A stretch of DNA of 64,000 nucleotides from Bog-473 sp963850095 (GCA_963850095.1 CAWKJX010000004.1:620001-684000), one strand, 5' to 3'. Positions 42,709 through 52,390 are shown, counted from the stretch's first letter. Translations and numbers: made by a program. Notes: generated from the sequence alone by a model not told the origin.

Positions 42709-45700
42709 GGGCGGCCTCCATCAGGGCCTCCTCCACCGAGCGTCCCTGCGCTTCGGCCAGTCGGGTCGCCTCCAGGATGCGGCGGTAGTCGCGGGGCATG
42801 ACCTTGACGAACTCGAGGACCTCGGCGTCCCAGCTCCCGAGCAGCTGCTCGGCCACCACCGAGCCCGTCTCGGCCAGGTGTCGCTGCACCAGGCCGTGTA
42901 CGAGGAGGCTGTCGTCCGCGTCGAGCGGCTCGACGTCGACGTCGCCCAGGTTGACCCGCTGCCCGAAGGTGCGGGCGGGGTCGTAGACGTAGGCCACGCC
43001 GCCCGACATGCCCGCCGCGAAGTTCCGCCCCGTCCGGCCCAGCACCACCACCTGACCCCCCGTCATGTACTCGCAGCCGTGGTCGCCCACCCCTTCGACC
43101 ACGGCGGTGGCGCCCGAGTTGCGCACGCAGAAGCGCTCCCCGACCTGGCCCCGGATGAAGACCTCGCCCGCCGTGGCGCCGTAGAGGATCACGTTGCCGG
43201 CGATGATCTCCTCCTCGGCCGCGAACGGCGAACCCAGCGGCGGCCGCACGACCAGGCGCCCGCCCGACAGGCCCTTGCCGAAGTAGTCGTTGGCGTCGCC
43301 CCACAGGCGCATGGTCACGCCGTTGGGCAGGAAGGCCCCGAAGCTCTGCCCGGCCGAGCCGGTGAAGGTCAACGAGATGGTGTCCGCCGGGAGGCCGGCG
43401 GCGCCGTAGCGCTTCGAGATCTCGGAGCCGAGCAGCGTCCCCACCGTCCGGTCCACGTTGCTGATGGACAGCGAGACCTCCACCGGCGTGCCGTCGGCCA
43501 GCGCCGGCGCGCACTCGTCCAGGAACTGGTGGTCGAGGGCCTTCTCGAGCCCGTGGTCCTGGAGCCGCGTCTGGCGCCGGCCCACGGAGTCGGGCACGTC
43601 CGGCTGGGCCAGCACCGAGGACAGGTCGAGCCCGGCCGCCTTCCAGTGCGTGACGGCGGCCTCGGTGTCGAGCAGGTCCACCCGCCCGACGGCCTCATCG
43701 AGCGAGCGCAGGCCGAGCGAGGCCAGGTGCTCGCGCACCTCCTCGGCGATGTACTCGAAGAAGGTCTCGACGAACTCGGGCCGGCCCGAGAACTTCTGGC
43801 GGAGCGCCGGCTTCTGCGTGGCGATGCCGACCGGGCACGTGTCCATGTGGCAGACCCGCATCATGATGCAGCCCGACACCACCAGCGGGGCTGTGGCGAA
43901 CCCGTATTCCTCCGCCCCGAGCAGCGCGCCGACGACGACGTCGCGGCCGGTCTTGAGCTGCCCGTCGACCTGGACCACTATGCGGTCGCGCAGGCCGTTC
44001 ACCAGCAGCGTCTGCTGCGTCTCGGCCAGCCCGATCTCCCAGGGGATGCCGGCGTGCTTGAGCGACGTGAGCGGTGCCGCCCCCGTGCCGCCGTCGTGCC
44101 CGGAGATGAGCACGACGTCGGAGTGCGCCTTGGCCACCCCGGCCGCCACCGTGCCCACGCCGACCTCGGCCACCAGCTTCACGTGCACCCGGGCGGCGGG
44201 GTTGGACGACTTCAGGTCGTGGATGAGCTGAGCGATGTCCTCAATGGAGTAGATGTCGTGGTGCGGGGGCGGTGAGATCAGCCCGACGCCCGGCGTCGAC
44301 TTGCGGGTCCGGGCGATCCAAGGGTGGATTTTGTTGCCGGGCAGCTGGCCGCCCTCGCCGGGCTTGGCCCCTTGCGAAATTTTGATCTGCAGGTCGTCGG
44401 CGTTGACCAGGTACTCACTGGTCACGCCGAAGCGGCCCGACGCCACCTGCTTAATGGCGCTCCGCCGCAGGTCGCCGTTGTCGTCCGGCGTGTAGCGGTC
44501 GGCGTCCTCCCCGCCCTCGCCCGTGTTGGAACGCCCCCCGATGCGGTTCATGGCGATGGCCAGGGTCTCGTGGGCCTCCTTGGAGATCGACCCGTACGAC
44601 ATGGCCCCGGTGGAGAAGCGGGTCATGATGGACGAGATCGGCTCCACCTCCTCTATCGGGATGGGGCCGCCGGCGGCCGGCCGCAGCCTCAGCAGGCCGC
44701 GCAGCGTCGCCAGCTTGGTCGACTGCTCGTCGACCGCCGTCGTGTACTCCTTGAAAATGCCGTACTGCTTCGAGCGGGTGGCGTGCTGGAGCTTGAACAC
44801 CGTCTTCGGGTTGAAGAGGTGGAACTCGCCCTCGCGCCGCCACTGGTACTCGCCACCGACCTCGAGCTCGCGGTGGGCCAGCTCGGTCGGCCGTGGCTCG
44901 TGGGCCCGCCGGTGCCGCGTGGCCACCTCGGCCGCCAGCACGGACAGGCCGATGCCCCCGATGCGCGAGGACGTCCCGGTGAAGTACTCGTCGATGAGTG
45001 CTCCGTCGAGGCCGATGGCCTCGAACACCTGGGCGCCCGTGTAGGACGCCACCGTCGAAATCCCCATCTTCGACATCACCTTGAGGACGCCCTTGCAGGC
45101 CGCCTTCATGTAGTTGCGGCGAGCCTGCCGGGGCGAGATGCCCTCCAGCAGGCCCTCGGAGATCATGTCGTCGATGGAGTCGAGCGCCAGGTAGGGGTTG
45201 ACCGCCGCCGCCCCGAACCCGATGAGCAGTGCCATATGGTGCACCTCGCGGGCATCCCCGGTCTCGATCACCAGGCCCACCTGGGTGCGCATCTTCTCGC
45301 GCACCAGGTGGTGGTGCACCGCCGCCGTCAGCAGAAGCGAGGGAATGGGCGCCGCCTCGGCCGTCGAGTTGCGGTCCGACAGGACGATCAGGTTGGCTCC
45401 GCCGGCGATGGCCTCGGACACCCGCCGGCGCACGTCCTCGAGCGCCCGGCGCAGCGCCTCGCCGCCCGCCTCGGTCGGTGCCCCCGCTCCCCCCGCCTCG
45501 TCGATCTCGAACAGCCCGTCGATGGTGAAGGCCTTGAAGCCCGGCGTCTCGCCGTGCTCGTTGACGTACATGAGCTTGGCCAGGTCGTCGCGGTCGATCA
45601 CCGGCAGGGGCAGCAAAATCTGCCGGCACGATCCGGGCCGGGCGTCCAGCAGGTTGGCCTCCGGGCCGATGGTGGCGGCCAGCGAGGTCACCAGCTCCTC

Positions 45701-47263
45701 GCGGATGGCGTCGAGGGGCGGGTTGGTCACCTGGGCGAAGAGCTGGGTGAAGTAGTCGTAGAGCAGACGCGAGCGGTCCGACAGCACGGCGATCGAGGTG
45801 TCCGAGCCCATGGACCCGAGTGGCTCGGCGCCCAGGCGCGCCATGGGGGCCAGAATGACGCGCAGCTCCTCGGTCGTGTAGCCGAACAGACGCTGCTGCG
45901 CCACGACGCTCCCGTGCTGGGGCGTCAGCATGCTGCGCGTCGGCAGCTCGTCCAGGCGCACCTGGTCGGCCGCCAGCCACTCGTCGTAGGGATGCTCGCC
46001 GGCGAGCTCGGCCTTGATCTCCTCGTCCTCGACCAGCCGGCCCTGGGCCGTGTCGACCAGGAACATGCGGCCCGGCTGCAGCCGGCCCTTGCGGACGACG
46101 CGCTCGGGCGCAATGTCGAGCACGCCCACCTCGCTGGCCAGTACCACCAGGCCGTCGTCGGTGACCCAGTAGCGCGCCGGCCGCAGGCCGTTGCGGTCGA
46201 GCACGGCGCCAACCAGCGTGCCGTCGGTGAAGCACACCGCCGCCGGCCCGTCCCACGGCTCCATCAGCGAGGCGTGGTAGCGGTAGAAGGCCCGCCGTTG
46301 GTGATCCATGGTGGTGTGGTTCTCCCACGCCTCGGGGATCATCATGAGCACGGCGTGCGGCAGCGAGCGACCGCCCAGGTGCAGCAGCTCGAGCACCTCG
46401 TCGAAGCTGGCCGAGTCGCTCGCCCCCGGCGTGCACACGGGGTAGAGGCGCGACAGGTCGCCCTCTATCAGCGGCGTCGCCAGCAGCGCTTCGCGGGCCC
46501 GCATCCAGTTGCGGTTGCCGGCCAGCGTGTTGATTTCGCCGTTGTGGCACAGGTAGCGGTAGGGGTGGGCCAGCGGCCAGCTCGGGAAGGTGTTGGTGGA
46601 GAAGCGCGAGTGCACCAGCGCCAGCCCCGACTCGAAGGACGGGTCGCGGAGGTCGGGGAAGAACTGGCGCAGCTGCTCGGACGTGAGCATGCCCTTGTAG
46701 ACCAGCGTGCGCGCCGAGAGCGACGCGAAGTACAGCCCGTCGACGGCGTGCTCGGCCCGCTTGCGCAGCACGAAGGCCCGGCGTTCCAGGGCCATGGTGT
46801 CGATGGCGCCGTCCGCCGGCGCCACGAAGATCTGCTCAATGTCCGGCATGGCCCCCAGTGCCGTTTTGCCCAGACCCTCGGGCTCAATGGGCAGGACCCG
46901 CCAGCCCAGCACGGCCAGCCCCTCCTCCCCCGCCAGTTGCTCCACCACCGTGCGGGCCTTCAGGGCGTCGTCGGGGTCGGTGGGCAGGAACGCCAGCCCC
47001 ACGGCGTAGCCGCCGGCGCCGGGCAGCGTGAACCCGGCCGCCTCGGCCGCGCCGGCCAAGAAGCGGTGCGGAATCTGCACCAGAATGCCGGCACCATCGC
47101 CCGTCTCGACCTCGGCGCCCGACGCGCCGCGGTGGGCCAGGCGCTCGAGCACGGTGAGGCCGCGGTCGACGATGTCGTGATCGGGCCGCCCGTGCAGATC
47201 GGCCACCATGCCGACACCGCAGGCGTCGTGCTCGTATGCCGGGTCGTAGAGGCCTATGGCCAT
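42701..47263 (-). CDS. gltB: Glutamate synthase large subunit GltB
   Basis: Alpha subunit of NADPH-glutamate synthase; makes two glutamates from glutamine and 2-oxoglutarate. 1520 residues, normal size. It starts MAIGLYDPAYEHDACGVGMV, where the Cys near position 15 becomes the N-terminal nucleophile of the glutaminase domain after propeptide cleavage. The FMN/2-oxoglutarate domain has PGEGGQLPGNKIHPWIARTR and SGHDGGTGAAPLTSLKHAG; the 3Fe-4S cysteines are in CHMDTCPVGIATQKP; the GxGxG beta-helix domain ends the protein. The ATG at 47261-47263 has GGAAGGA upstream. Divergent from thiO. Confidence 0.96.
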   Translation of the reverse strand: MAIGLYDPAYEHDACGVGMVADLHGRPDHDIVDRGLTVLERLAHRGASGAEVETGDGAGILVQIPHRFLAGAAEAAGFTLPGAGGYAVGLAFLPTDPDDALKARTVVEQLAGEEGLAVLGWRVLPIEPEGLGKTALGAMPDIEQIFVAPADGAIDTMALERRAFVLRKRAEHAVDGLYFASLSARTLVYKGMLTSEQLRQFFPDLRDPSFESGLALVHSRFSTNTFPSWPLAHPYRYLCHNGEINTLAGNRNWMRAREALLATPLIEGDLSRLYPVCTPGASDSASFDEVLELLHLGGRSLPHAVLMMIPEAWENHTTMDHQRRAFYRYHASLMEPWDGPAAVCFTDGTLVGAVLDRNGLRPARYWVTDDGLVVLASEVGVLDIAPERVVRKGRLQPGRMFLVDTAQGRLVEDEEIKAELAGEHPYDEWLAADQVRLDELPTRSMLTPQHGSVVAQQRLFGYTTEELRVILAPMARLGAEPLGSMGSDTSIAVLSDRSRLLYDYFTQLFAQVTNPPLDAIREELVTSLAATIGPEANLLDARPGSCRQILLPLPVIDRDDLAKLMYVNEHGETPGFKAFTIDGLFEIDEAGGAGAPTEAGGEALRRALEDVRRRVSEAIAGGANLIVLSDRNSTAEAAPIPSLLLTAAVHHHLVREKMRTQVGLVIETGDAREVHHMALLIGFGAAAVNPYLALDSIDDMISEGLLEGISPRQARRNYMKAACKGVLKVMSKMGISTVASYTGAQVFEAIGLDGALIDEYFTGTSSRIGGIGLSVLAAEVATRHRRAHEPRPTELAHRELEVGGEYQWRREGEFHLFNPKTVFKLQHATRSKQYGIFKEYTTAVDEQSTKLATLRGLLRLRPAAGGPIPIEEVEPISSIMTRFSTGAMSYGSISKEAHETLAIAMNRIGGRSNTGEGGEDADRYTPDDNGDLRRSAIKQVASGRFGVTSEYLVNADDLQIKISQGAKPGEGGQLPGNKIHPWIARTRKSTPGVGLISPPPHHDIYSIEDIAQLIHDLKSSNPAARVHVKLVAEVGVGTVAAGVAKAHSDVVLISGHDGGTGAAPLTSLKHAGIPWEIGLAETQQTLLVNGLRDRIVVQVDGQLKTGRDVVVGALLGAEEYGFATAPLVVSGCIMMRVCHMDTCPVGIATQKPALRQKFSGRPEFVETFFEYIAEEVREHLASLGLRSLDEAVGRVDLLDTEAAVTHWKAAGLDLSSVLAQPDVPDSVGRRQTRLQDHGLEKALDHQFLDECAPALADGTPVEVSLSISNVDRTVGTLLGSEISKRYGAAGLPADTISLTFTGSAGQSFGAFLPNGVTMRLWGDANDYFGKGLSGGRLVVRPPLGSPFAAEEEIIAGNVILYGATAGEVFIRGQVGERFCVRNSGATAVVEGVGDHGCEYMTGGQVVVLGRTGRNFAAGMSGGVAYVYDPARTFGQRVNLGDVDVEPLDADDSLLVHGLVQRHLAETGSVVAEQLLGSWDAEVLEFVKVMPRDYRRILEATRLAEAQGRSVEEALMEAAHG

Positions 47264-47353
47264 CGGCGTCCTTCCGAAGGGAGTAGTGCTGGCGAGGTAC
47301 CCGGGACGACGCTGGCCCGAAAGTGGAAAGAACAGAATACACGACGGCTCTCC

Positions 47354-47359
47354 TAGGCT
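47354..47359 (+). promoter_or_regulatory. Leaderless -10 element of thiO
   Basis: TAGGCT ends 6 nt before the thiO ATG at 47366. I see no TPP riboswitch in the 102-nt gap between gltB and thiO. Confidence 0.5.
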
Positions 47360-47365
47360 CTGCAC

Positions 47366-48475
47366 ATGGCACGCGTGCATGTGGTCGGCGGCGGCGTCAT
47401 CGGCCTGGCCTGTGCCTGGGACCTGTCACGCAACGGTCATCAGGTGACGGTCGTCGCGCCGCAACCGGGGCGCGACGGCGCGGCCTGGGTGGCCGCCGGC
47501 ATGCTGGCGCCGGTCACCGAGGCGCAGTTCGGCGAATCGGCGTTGACCGCGCTGTTGCGCCGCGGCGCCGACCTCTGGCCGGCCTTCGCCGCCGAGCTCG
47601 AGGAGGCTTCGGGCCATGGCATCGGCTACGACACGACCGGGACGCTGACCGTCGCCCTCGACGCGTCCGACCGCGCCGCGCTGGACGACCTCTTGGCCTA
47701 TCAACACGGGCTCGGGCTCGAGTCGCACCGCCGCAGCGCGTCGGAGTGCCGCCGGCTGGTGCCGGCGCTCAGCCCGACCATCCGCGGCGGGGTCGACGTG
47801 CCGGGCGACCACCAGGTCGACAATCGCGCCCTGCTGGCCGCGCTGCTCCAGGCCGCCGAGGCCGCCGGCGTCGCCTTCGAGGCCGCCTCCGTGGCCGCGG
47901 TCGGCGCCGGCCCCGAGTTGGTGTTGGACGGCGGCCGACGCCTGCGGGCCGACCACGTCGTGCTGGCGGCCGGGGTCGGCCTGCCCGGCATTGCCGGCCT
48001 CGAGGGAACCGGTGTGCCCGAGGTGCGCCCGGTGAAGGGCCACATCCTGCGCCTGCGACCCGCCACCCCCGGTGCCCCCCGCCTGCTCCCGCGCACCGTC
48101 CGGGGCCTCGTGCGCGGCCACTCCGTCTACCTGGTGCCGCGCCGCGACGGCTCGGTCGTCGTGGGGGCCACCGTCGAGGAGCGCGGCACCGACCTCACCG
48201 TGCAGGCCGGCGCCGTGCACGAGCTCCTCTGCGACGCCCGCGCCATCGTCCCGGGCGTCGACGAGCTCGAGCTCCACGAGGCGGCGGCGGGGTTACGCCC
48301 GGCCACCCCGGACAACGCCCCCCGGGTGGCGCCGCTGTCCATCGACGGCGTCGTGGTGGCCACCGGCCACTTCCGCAGCGGCATCCATCTCGCCCCGCTC
48401 ACCGCCCGGGCCGTGTCGGCGCTGGTCGCCGGCGGACCGCCCGACCCCGCCTTCCTGCAACACACCACGGTATGA
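47366..48475 (+). CDS. thiO: Glycine oxidase ThiO
   Basis: FAD enzyme oxidising glycine to the imine used for the thiazole of thiamine. A 369-residue protein: FAD-binding HVVGGGVIGLACAWDLSRNG, AAWVAAGMLAPVTEAQFGES (typical ThiO substrate-side loop), VRPVKGHILRLRP, VGATVEERGTD and a C-terminal GLRPATPDNAPRV and ATGHFRSGIHLAPLTA. The next gene, thiS, overlaps its stop (ATGA), which strongly supports the thiamine role over another amine oxidase. Confidence 0.93.
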   Translation: MARVHVVGGGVIGLACAWDLSRNGHQVTVVAPQPGRDGAAWVAAGMLAPVTEAQFGESALTALLRRGADLWPAFAAELEEASGHGIGYDTTGTLTVALDASDRAALDDLLAYQHGLGLESHRRSASECRRLVPALSPTIRGGVDVPGDHQVDNRALLAALLQAAEAAGVAFEAASVAAVGAGPELVLDGGRRLRADHVVLAAGVGLPGIAGLEGTGVPEVRPVKGHILRLRPATPGAPRLLPRTVRGLVRGHSVYLVPRRDGSVVVGATVEERGTDLTVQAGAVHELLCDARAIVPGVDELELHEAAAGLRPATPDNAPRVAPLSIDGVVVATGHFRSGIHLAPLTARAVSALVAGGPPDPAFLQHTTV

Positions 48476-48687
48476 CGACGCTCGCCCTGAGCGTCAACGG
48501 CGAACCGCTCCAGGTGGCGGCCGGCAGCACCATCGCCGACCTGGTGGCCCGCGTGACGGAGGAAGTGGACCCCAAGGGCGTCGCCGTGGCCGTCGACCGT
48601 TGCGTCATCCCCCGTTCCGAATGGGAGCGCACGCCGGCCCGCGCCGGGTCCCTGGTCGAGGTGGTGAGCGCGTCGGCCGGGGGCTAA
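48472..48687 (+). CDS. thiS: Sulfur carrier protein ThiS
   Basis: A 71-residue ubiquitin-like sulfur carrier that, as a C-terminal thiocarboxylate, gives sulfur to the thiazole. It has VNGEPLQVAAGSTIADLVA, VAVAVDRCVIPRSEWE and the required Gly-Gly at the C-terminus (VVSASAGG). Start ATG overlaps the thiO stop. thiG, the thiazole synthase that normally follows, is not in the window. Confidence 0.93.
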   Translation: MTTLALSVNGEPLQVAAGSTIADLVARVTEEVDPKGVAVAVDRCVIPRSEWERTPARAGSLVEVVSASAGG

Positions 48688-48727
48688 AGCTTTGTCACGC
48701 AACGGTCACGGTGGAAGAATCGTCCCC

Positions 48728-50191
48728 ATGCCTCCCTCCCCCCGCCACGGCCCCACCGCGTTCGTCCTGGCCGGCGGGGGCACGAAGGGCTCCTTCGAGG
48801 TGGGCGCGCTGCAGTACCTGGTCGAGGTGGAGGGGATCGCCCCCGACATCGTCACCGCCACCTCGGCGGGCGCCATTGCGGCCACCGTGCTGGCCCAGGC
48901 GCGCACCCAATCCGAGTTCGTGCAGCGCGTCGGCGAAATCGAGACCGACGTCATGGCCATGACCACCCCCGAACGCGTCTTCGGCAAGCAGGCCTGGCTC
49001 GGCGCCCTCGACGGCACCCGCCTCGGGCGCGAAATCGAGCACGAATTCACCGAGGGCACACGCCCACCCTTTCCCCTCACATCGGGCACCGTCGCCCCCG
49101 GTGAGGAACCCGTGCCTGCCGCCTCTTCGGACCGGCGCGCCCGGCGTCAGGCCCGCCGGGCCCGTCGCCGCCGCCAGCGCCACGCGCTGCGCCTGCTCGC
49201 CGGCGCCGGGTTCCGGCTGCCCCGGGTGCGTCGCCGCCTGCGCACGAGCGGGAGCTCGGTGCTCAATCTCGACCCGCTCGAACGGGCGCTGCACGAGGGG
49301 ACCAACGGCATCGGCGCCGTCGATACGGCGCTGATCGCCCGCCCCGGGCTCGAGCTCCGCCTGGCCGTCACCGCCCTGCGCGCCGGCGTCCTGCGCTACG
49401 TGACCCAGGACGGCACCGTGGTCGAGGCGGACGCCCGGACGCCCGCCGCCGCGGGCTCGGCCGGTCCGGTCGGCCTGATCGACGCGGCCATCGCCTCGGC
49501 CAGCGTGCCCATGGTCTTCCCGCCCCACTCCATGGCCGACGACGACTACGTCGACGGCGGCGTCATAGAGATCGTCCCGGTGCGGGCCGCCGTCCAGCTC
49601 GGCGCCACGCGCATTTTCGCCGTCGTGGCGCTGCCCCTCCGGCTGCCCCGCGACGAGCGCGACTACGGCGATGCCCCGGCGAGCTACATCGGCCTGCGGG
49701 CCATGGGCATGATCGGCATCATCGACCGCCAAATGGCCAACCTCAGCACGCCCCTGCCCGAGGGTACCCGCCTCACCACCATCGACCCCGTGGTCGACGT
49801 GGTCGGCCTCTTCGACCCCCAGCCCGGCCTCCTGCGCATCAACAAGGACTACGGGTGGCTCCGGGCGGCCGATGTGCTGGCCGAGGGCGATCCCGATCTG
49901 CTGGCCGACGTGGCCGCTTCCACCCACGCATTGGTCGAGGCCCGGCGCCAGGCCTGGCACCTCGAGCACTCGCTCTGGGCTGCCACCAAAATGCCCAAGG
50001 ACGCCAACGCGGTGGCCGGCACCCTGTCGCTCGTGCGCGAGCAGAAGGAGCGCGTGCGCGCGGCCGTCGAGCAGCGCAAGCAGCTGGGGTTCCCGCTGCC
50101 CGACGGCTGCGCGGCCTGGTGGACCGAGTACGAGCATCACGTGGAGCCGTGCCCGGCCCACCTTCCCGTCACGCCGGCGGCGCGGGCCTGA
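48728..50191 (+). CDS. Patatin-like phospholipase
   Basis: A 487-residue patatin-fold acyl hydrolase. The oxyanion loop is FVLAGGGTKGSFEVGALQYL, the nucleophile motif is VTATSAGAIAATVLA (Ser in A-T-S-A-G, where most members have G-x-S-x-G), and the Asp of the dyad is in DDDYVDGGVIEIVPVRAAV. A basic insert (RRARRQARRARRRRQR) around residue 140 is unusual. GGAAGAA lies 12 nt before the ATG at 48728. Likely acts on lipids at the inner membrane face; not shown by sequence. Confidence 0.85.
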   Translation: MPPSPRHGPTAFVLAGGGTKGSFEVGALQYLVEVEGIAPDIVTATSAGAIAATVLAQARTQSEFVQRVGEIETDVMAMTTPERVFGKQAWLGALDGTRLGREIEHEFTEGTRPPFPLTSGTVAPGEEPVPAASSDRRARRQARRARRRRQRHALRLLAGAGFRLPRVRRRLRTSGSSVLNLDPLERALHEGTNGIGAVDTALIARPGLELRLAVTALRAGVLRYVTQDGTVVEADARTPAAAGSAGPVGLIDAAIASASVPMVFPPHSMADDDYVDGGVIEIVPVRAAVQLGATRIFAVVALPLRLPRDERDYGDAPASYIGLRAMGMIGIIDRQMANLSTPLPEGTRLTTIDPVVDVVGLFDPQPGLLRINKDYGWLRAADVLAEGDPDLLADVAASTHALVEARRQAWHLEHSLWAATKMPKDANAVAGTLSLVREQKERVRAAVEQRKQLGFPLPDGCAAWWTEYEHHVEPCPAHLPVTPAARA

Positions 50192-50207
50192 CGCCGCCGC
50201 TTCCCCT

Positions 50208-51191
50208 TCAGACGGTCGGTCCGCCCAACCAGCCCCGGCGCCGGAACATGGAGTACAGGTAGGCGACCGCCGCCACCTCGATGCCGACGCCCAAGACCCA
50301 GAAGGTCCATACCGGCGCAATCGTGCGCACGAGATAGGCGAAGTTCTGCCCGAAGAACCCGGTCAGGAAGCTGAGGGGTAGGAAGATGGTGGCGATCACC
50401 GTCAGCTGCTTCATGACCTCGTTGAGGCGGTTGGACACGGTCGAGAGGTGGGTGTCCATGACGCTCGAGAGCAGGTCCCGGTAGTTGTCGATCATGTCGG
50501 CCAGCCGAATGAGGTGGTCGTAGAGGTCGCGGAAGTACCGGGCGGCCTCGTCGGTCAGGCCGGGCACATCGGTCACACCGGCGTTGATGCTGGCCATCAT
50601 GTCGCGCTGCGGGGCCACCACCTTGCGCATGTTCATGAGCGTGCGCTTCATGTCGAAGAGCTCCCCCAGCTGCGCCTCGGTCGGCACCTTGAGGATGGCG
50701 TCCTCCAGTGAGTCGATCCGGTCGTCGAACTTGGACAGGAAAGGGAAGAAGGTGTCGACCAGGGCACTCAGCACGAAGTAGACGATGACGATCTGGGGGG
50801 AGGCCGCCTCCTTGCCGTGATGGTTCACCAGGTACTCGTGCACCTGCCCGATGGCCAGACAGGGGCCCCGGTGCACCGTGACCACGTAGCGGTCGGTCCA
50901 GAAACAGTGCACCTCGACCCGCCCGGTGTGGTCGGGGTCGGCCCCCCGGGCCACCAGGTAGACGAAGGTGTCGTACTCGTCGAGGCGTGGCCGCTGGTCG
51001 AAGCGCTCGGCCGCCGCGACGGCCAGCGGGTGAAAGCCGAAGGTGGTCCCGAGCAACTCGGTCAACGAGCCGTCGTCGGCTTCCGCGTCGAGGTCGAGCC
51101 AGAAGAAGTCTTTCCCGTCGAGCACGACGCGGACCGCTTCGGGCGTGGCCGGCTGGTCCTCGTGGTCCCGCTGGTGGATGGTGCCCCGCAC
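50208..51191 (-). CDS. CorA-family metal ion transporter with a GQN signature
   Basis: A 327-residue protein: cytoplasmic alpha/beta domain (WLDLDAEADDGSLTELLG), long stalk helix (DNYRDLLSSVMDTHLSTVSN), and two C-terminal membrane helices (LTVIATIFLPLSFLTGFFGQN and WTFWVLGVGIEVAAVAYLYS). At the pore mouth, CorA proteins carry Gly-Met-Asn after the first helix; here it reads FFGQNFAYL, so Met is replaced by Gln. Probably Mg2+ or another divalent cation; the substitution may change selectivity. Start GTG 51191 chosen from the domain boundary; weak ribosome site. Confidence 0.85.
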   Translation of the reverse strand: MRGTIHQRDHEDQPATPEAVRVVLDGKDFFWLDLDAEADDGSLTELLGTTFGFHPLAVAAAERFDQRPRLDEYDTFVYLVARGADPDHTGRVEVHCFWTDRYVVTVHRGPCLAIGQVHEYLVNHHGKEAASPQIVIVYFVLSALVDTFFPFLSKFDDRIDSLEDAILKVPTEAQLGELFDMKRTLMNMRKVVAPQRDMMASINAGVTDVPGLTDEAARYFRDLYDHLIRLADMIDNYRDLLSSVMDTHLSTVSNRLNEVMKQLTVIATIFLPLSFLTGFFGQNFAYLVRTIAPVWTFWVLGVGIEVAAVAYLYSMFRRRGWLGGPTV

Positions 51192-51241
51192 GCCTTCAGT
51201 CTCATGCCCGGCACCGGGCGCCGGGGGGATGCCGGTTCCGT

Positions 51242-52390
51242 TCAGTCGAAGCGGGCGGGGTCGAACGAGGTGGGCAGTGGCACCTCGTTCCTCTCGAGTT
51301 CCCGCCCGGTCAGGGCGTGCGCCAGGGCGCGGGCGGAGTAGGGGCCCTGGAGCAGCCCGTTGGCGCCGTGGCCGGTGGCCACCCACGCGTTGGCCCACCG
51401 CGGCAGCCGGCCCACGACGGCCCGGTCGTCCGCCGAGGTGGGTCGCAGCCCGACCCGCGTCTCGAGGTAGGTGGACCCGGCCAGGCCCGGCGCGACGGTC
51501 AGGCATTCGCGCAGCAGCTCGCGCAGTCCGGCCGCCGTCACCGTCACGGAGAACCCGGCTCCCGTTTCGAACGTGCCGCCACAGGCCACCCGCCCGCCGG
51601 GCCAGGGCACCAGATAGTGCGAGAGCAGTGGCTGGGCAATGGGCCACCCGCCGGTCTCCCCGTCGACGCCGAGGTGCACGATCTGGCCCTTGGTCGGGCC
51701 GACCGGCAGGGAGCAGCCGAGCAACTCCCCCAATGCCGCCGTCCACGCCCCGCCCGCCACCGCCAGCGCCCCGCACGCGAGCGGGCCCACACCCTCGATC
51801 CGGACCGACGTCACCGAGCGCCCGCCCGCCCCGGCGGCGGTCACGCCGTCGACCACGCCGGCCACGAAGGTGACGCCCCTGGCCTGGGCGGCCCGGCGCA
51901 GCGCGGCCGCCATGCCCCGGCCGTCGACCCGGGCCGAGCCCGGCGCGTGCAGGACGCGGTGCACCGGCCCGAGCGGGGGGAACAGCGACACCGCTTCGGC
52001 CGGCGAAATCTCGGCCACCTCGTCCGGGGCGCGCCGCAGGACCAGATCGGCGAAGGGCGCGAACCAATCCTCCTCGTGCGGGCGCAGGACGAGCGAGAGG
52101 ATGCCGCACTGTTGATAGCCCGTCGCCTCGGGATCCGCCCCGTCGGCGGCCACCCGCTTCAACAGCGCGGGGTAATGGGCACCGCACTGGCGCAGGAAGG
52201 GGTACAGCTCGGCGTCGGCCTCCGCGCTGGTCACCGGCGACAGGATGCCGGCGCCGGCGTCGGTGGCCCGCCCCGGGTGGGCGCCGTCGACCACGGTGAC
52301 GGCGACGCCGAGGCAGGCCAGCTCGTAGGCCAGCGCGAGCCCGACCAACCCGGCACCCACGACGGCGACGTCACACCGCTCGGCCGTCAC
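51242..52390 (-). CDS. FAD-dependent amine/amino-acid oxidase (DadA/glycine-oxidase family)
   Basis: A 382-residue DAO-fold flavoprotein: VAVVGAGLVGLALAYELACL, DAGAGILSPVTSAEADAELY, PVGPTKGQIVHLGVDGE, VACGGTFETGAGF and VGLRPTSADDRAVVGRLPRW with VATGHGANGLLQGPYSARAL. It resembles ThiO but lacks a thiS neighbour and may oxidise a D-amino acid or other amine. GTG start overlaps the stop of the upstream membrane protein gene (GTGA). Unlike ThiO at 47.4 kb it sits on the minus strand. Confidence 0.85.
   Translation of the reverse strand: MTAERCDVAVVGAGLVGLALAYELACLGVAVTVVDGAHPGRATDAGAGILSPVTSAEADAELYPFLRQCGAHYPALLKRVAADGADPEATGYQQCGILSLVLRPHEEDWFAPFADLVLRRAPDEVAEISPAEAVSLFPPLGPVHRVLHAPGSARVDGRGMAAALRRAAQARGVTFVAGVVDGVTAAGAGGRSVTSVRIEGVGPLACGALAVAGGAWTAALGELLGCSLPVGPTKGQIVHLGVDGETGGWPIAQPLLSHYLVPWPGGRVACGGTFETGAGFSVTVTAAGLRELLRECLTVAPGLAGSTYLETRVGLRPTSADDRAVVGRLPRWANAWVATGHGANGLLQGPYSARALAHALTGRELERNEVPLPTSFDPARFD

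Noticed and set aside
44324..47356. A 1010-codon plus-strand frame opposite gltB
   Set aside because: Antisense shadow of gltB; rich in His, Gly, Gln and Val as expected from reversed GC-rich codons.
47264..47365. TPP riboswitch before thiO
   Set aside because: The gap lacks the CUGAGA and ACCUGAU core motifs, and the -10 lies 6 nt before the start, leaving no leader.
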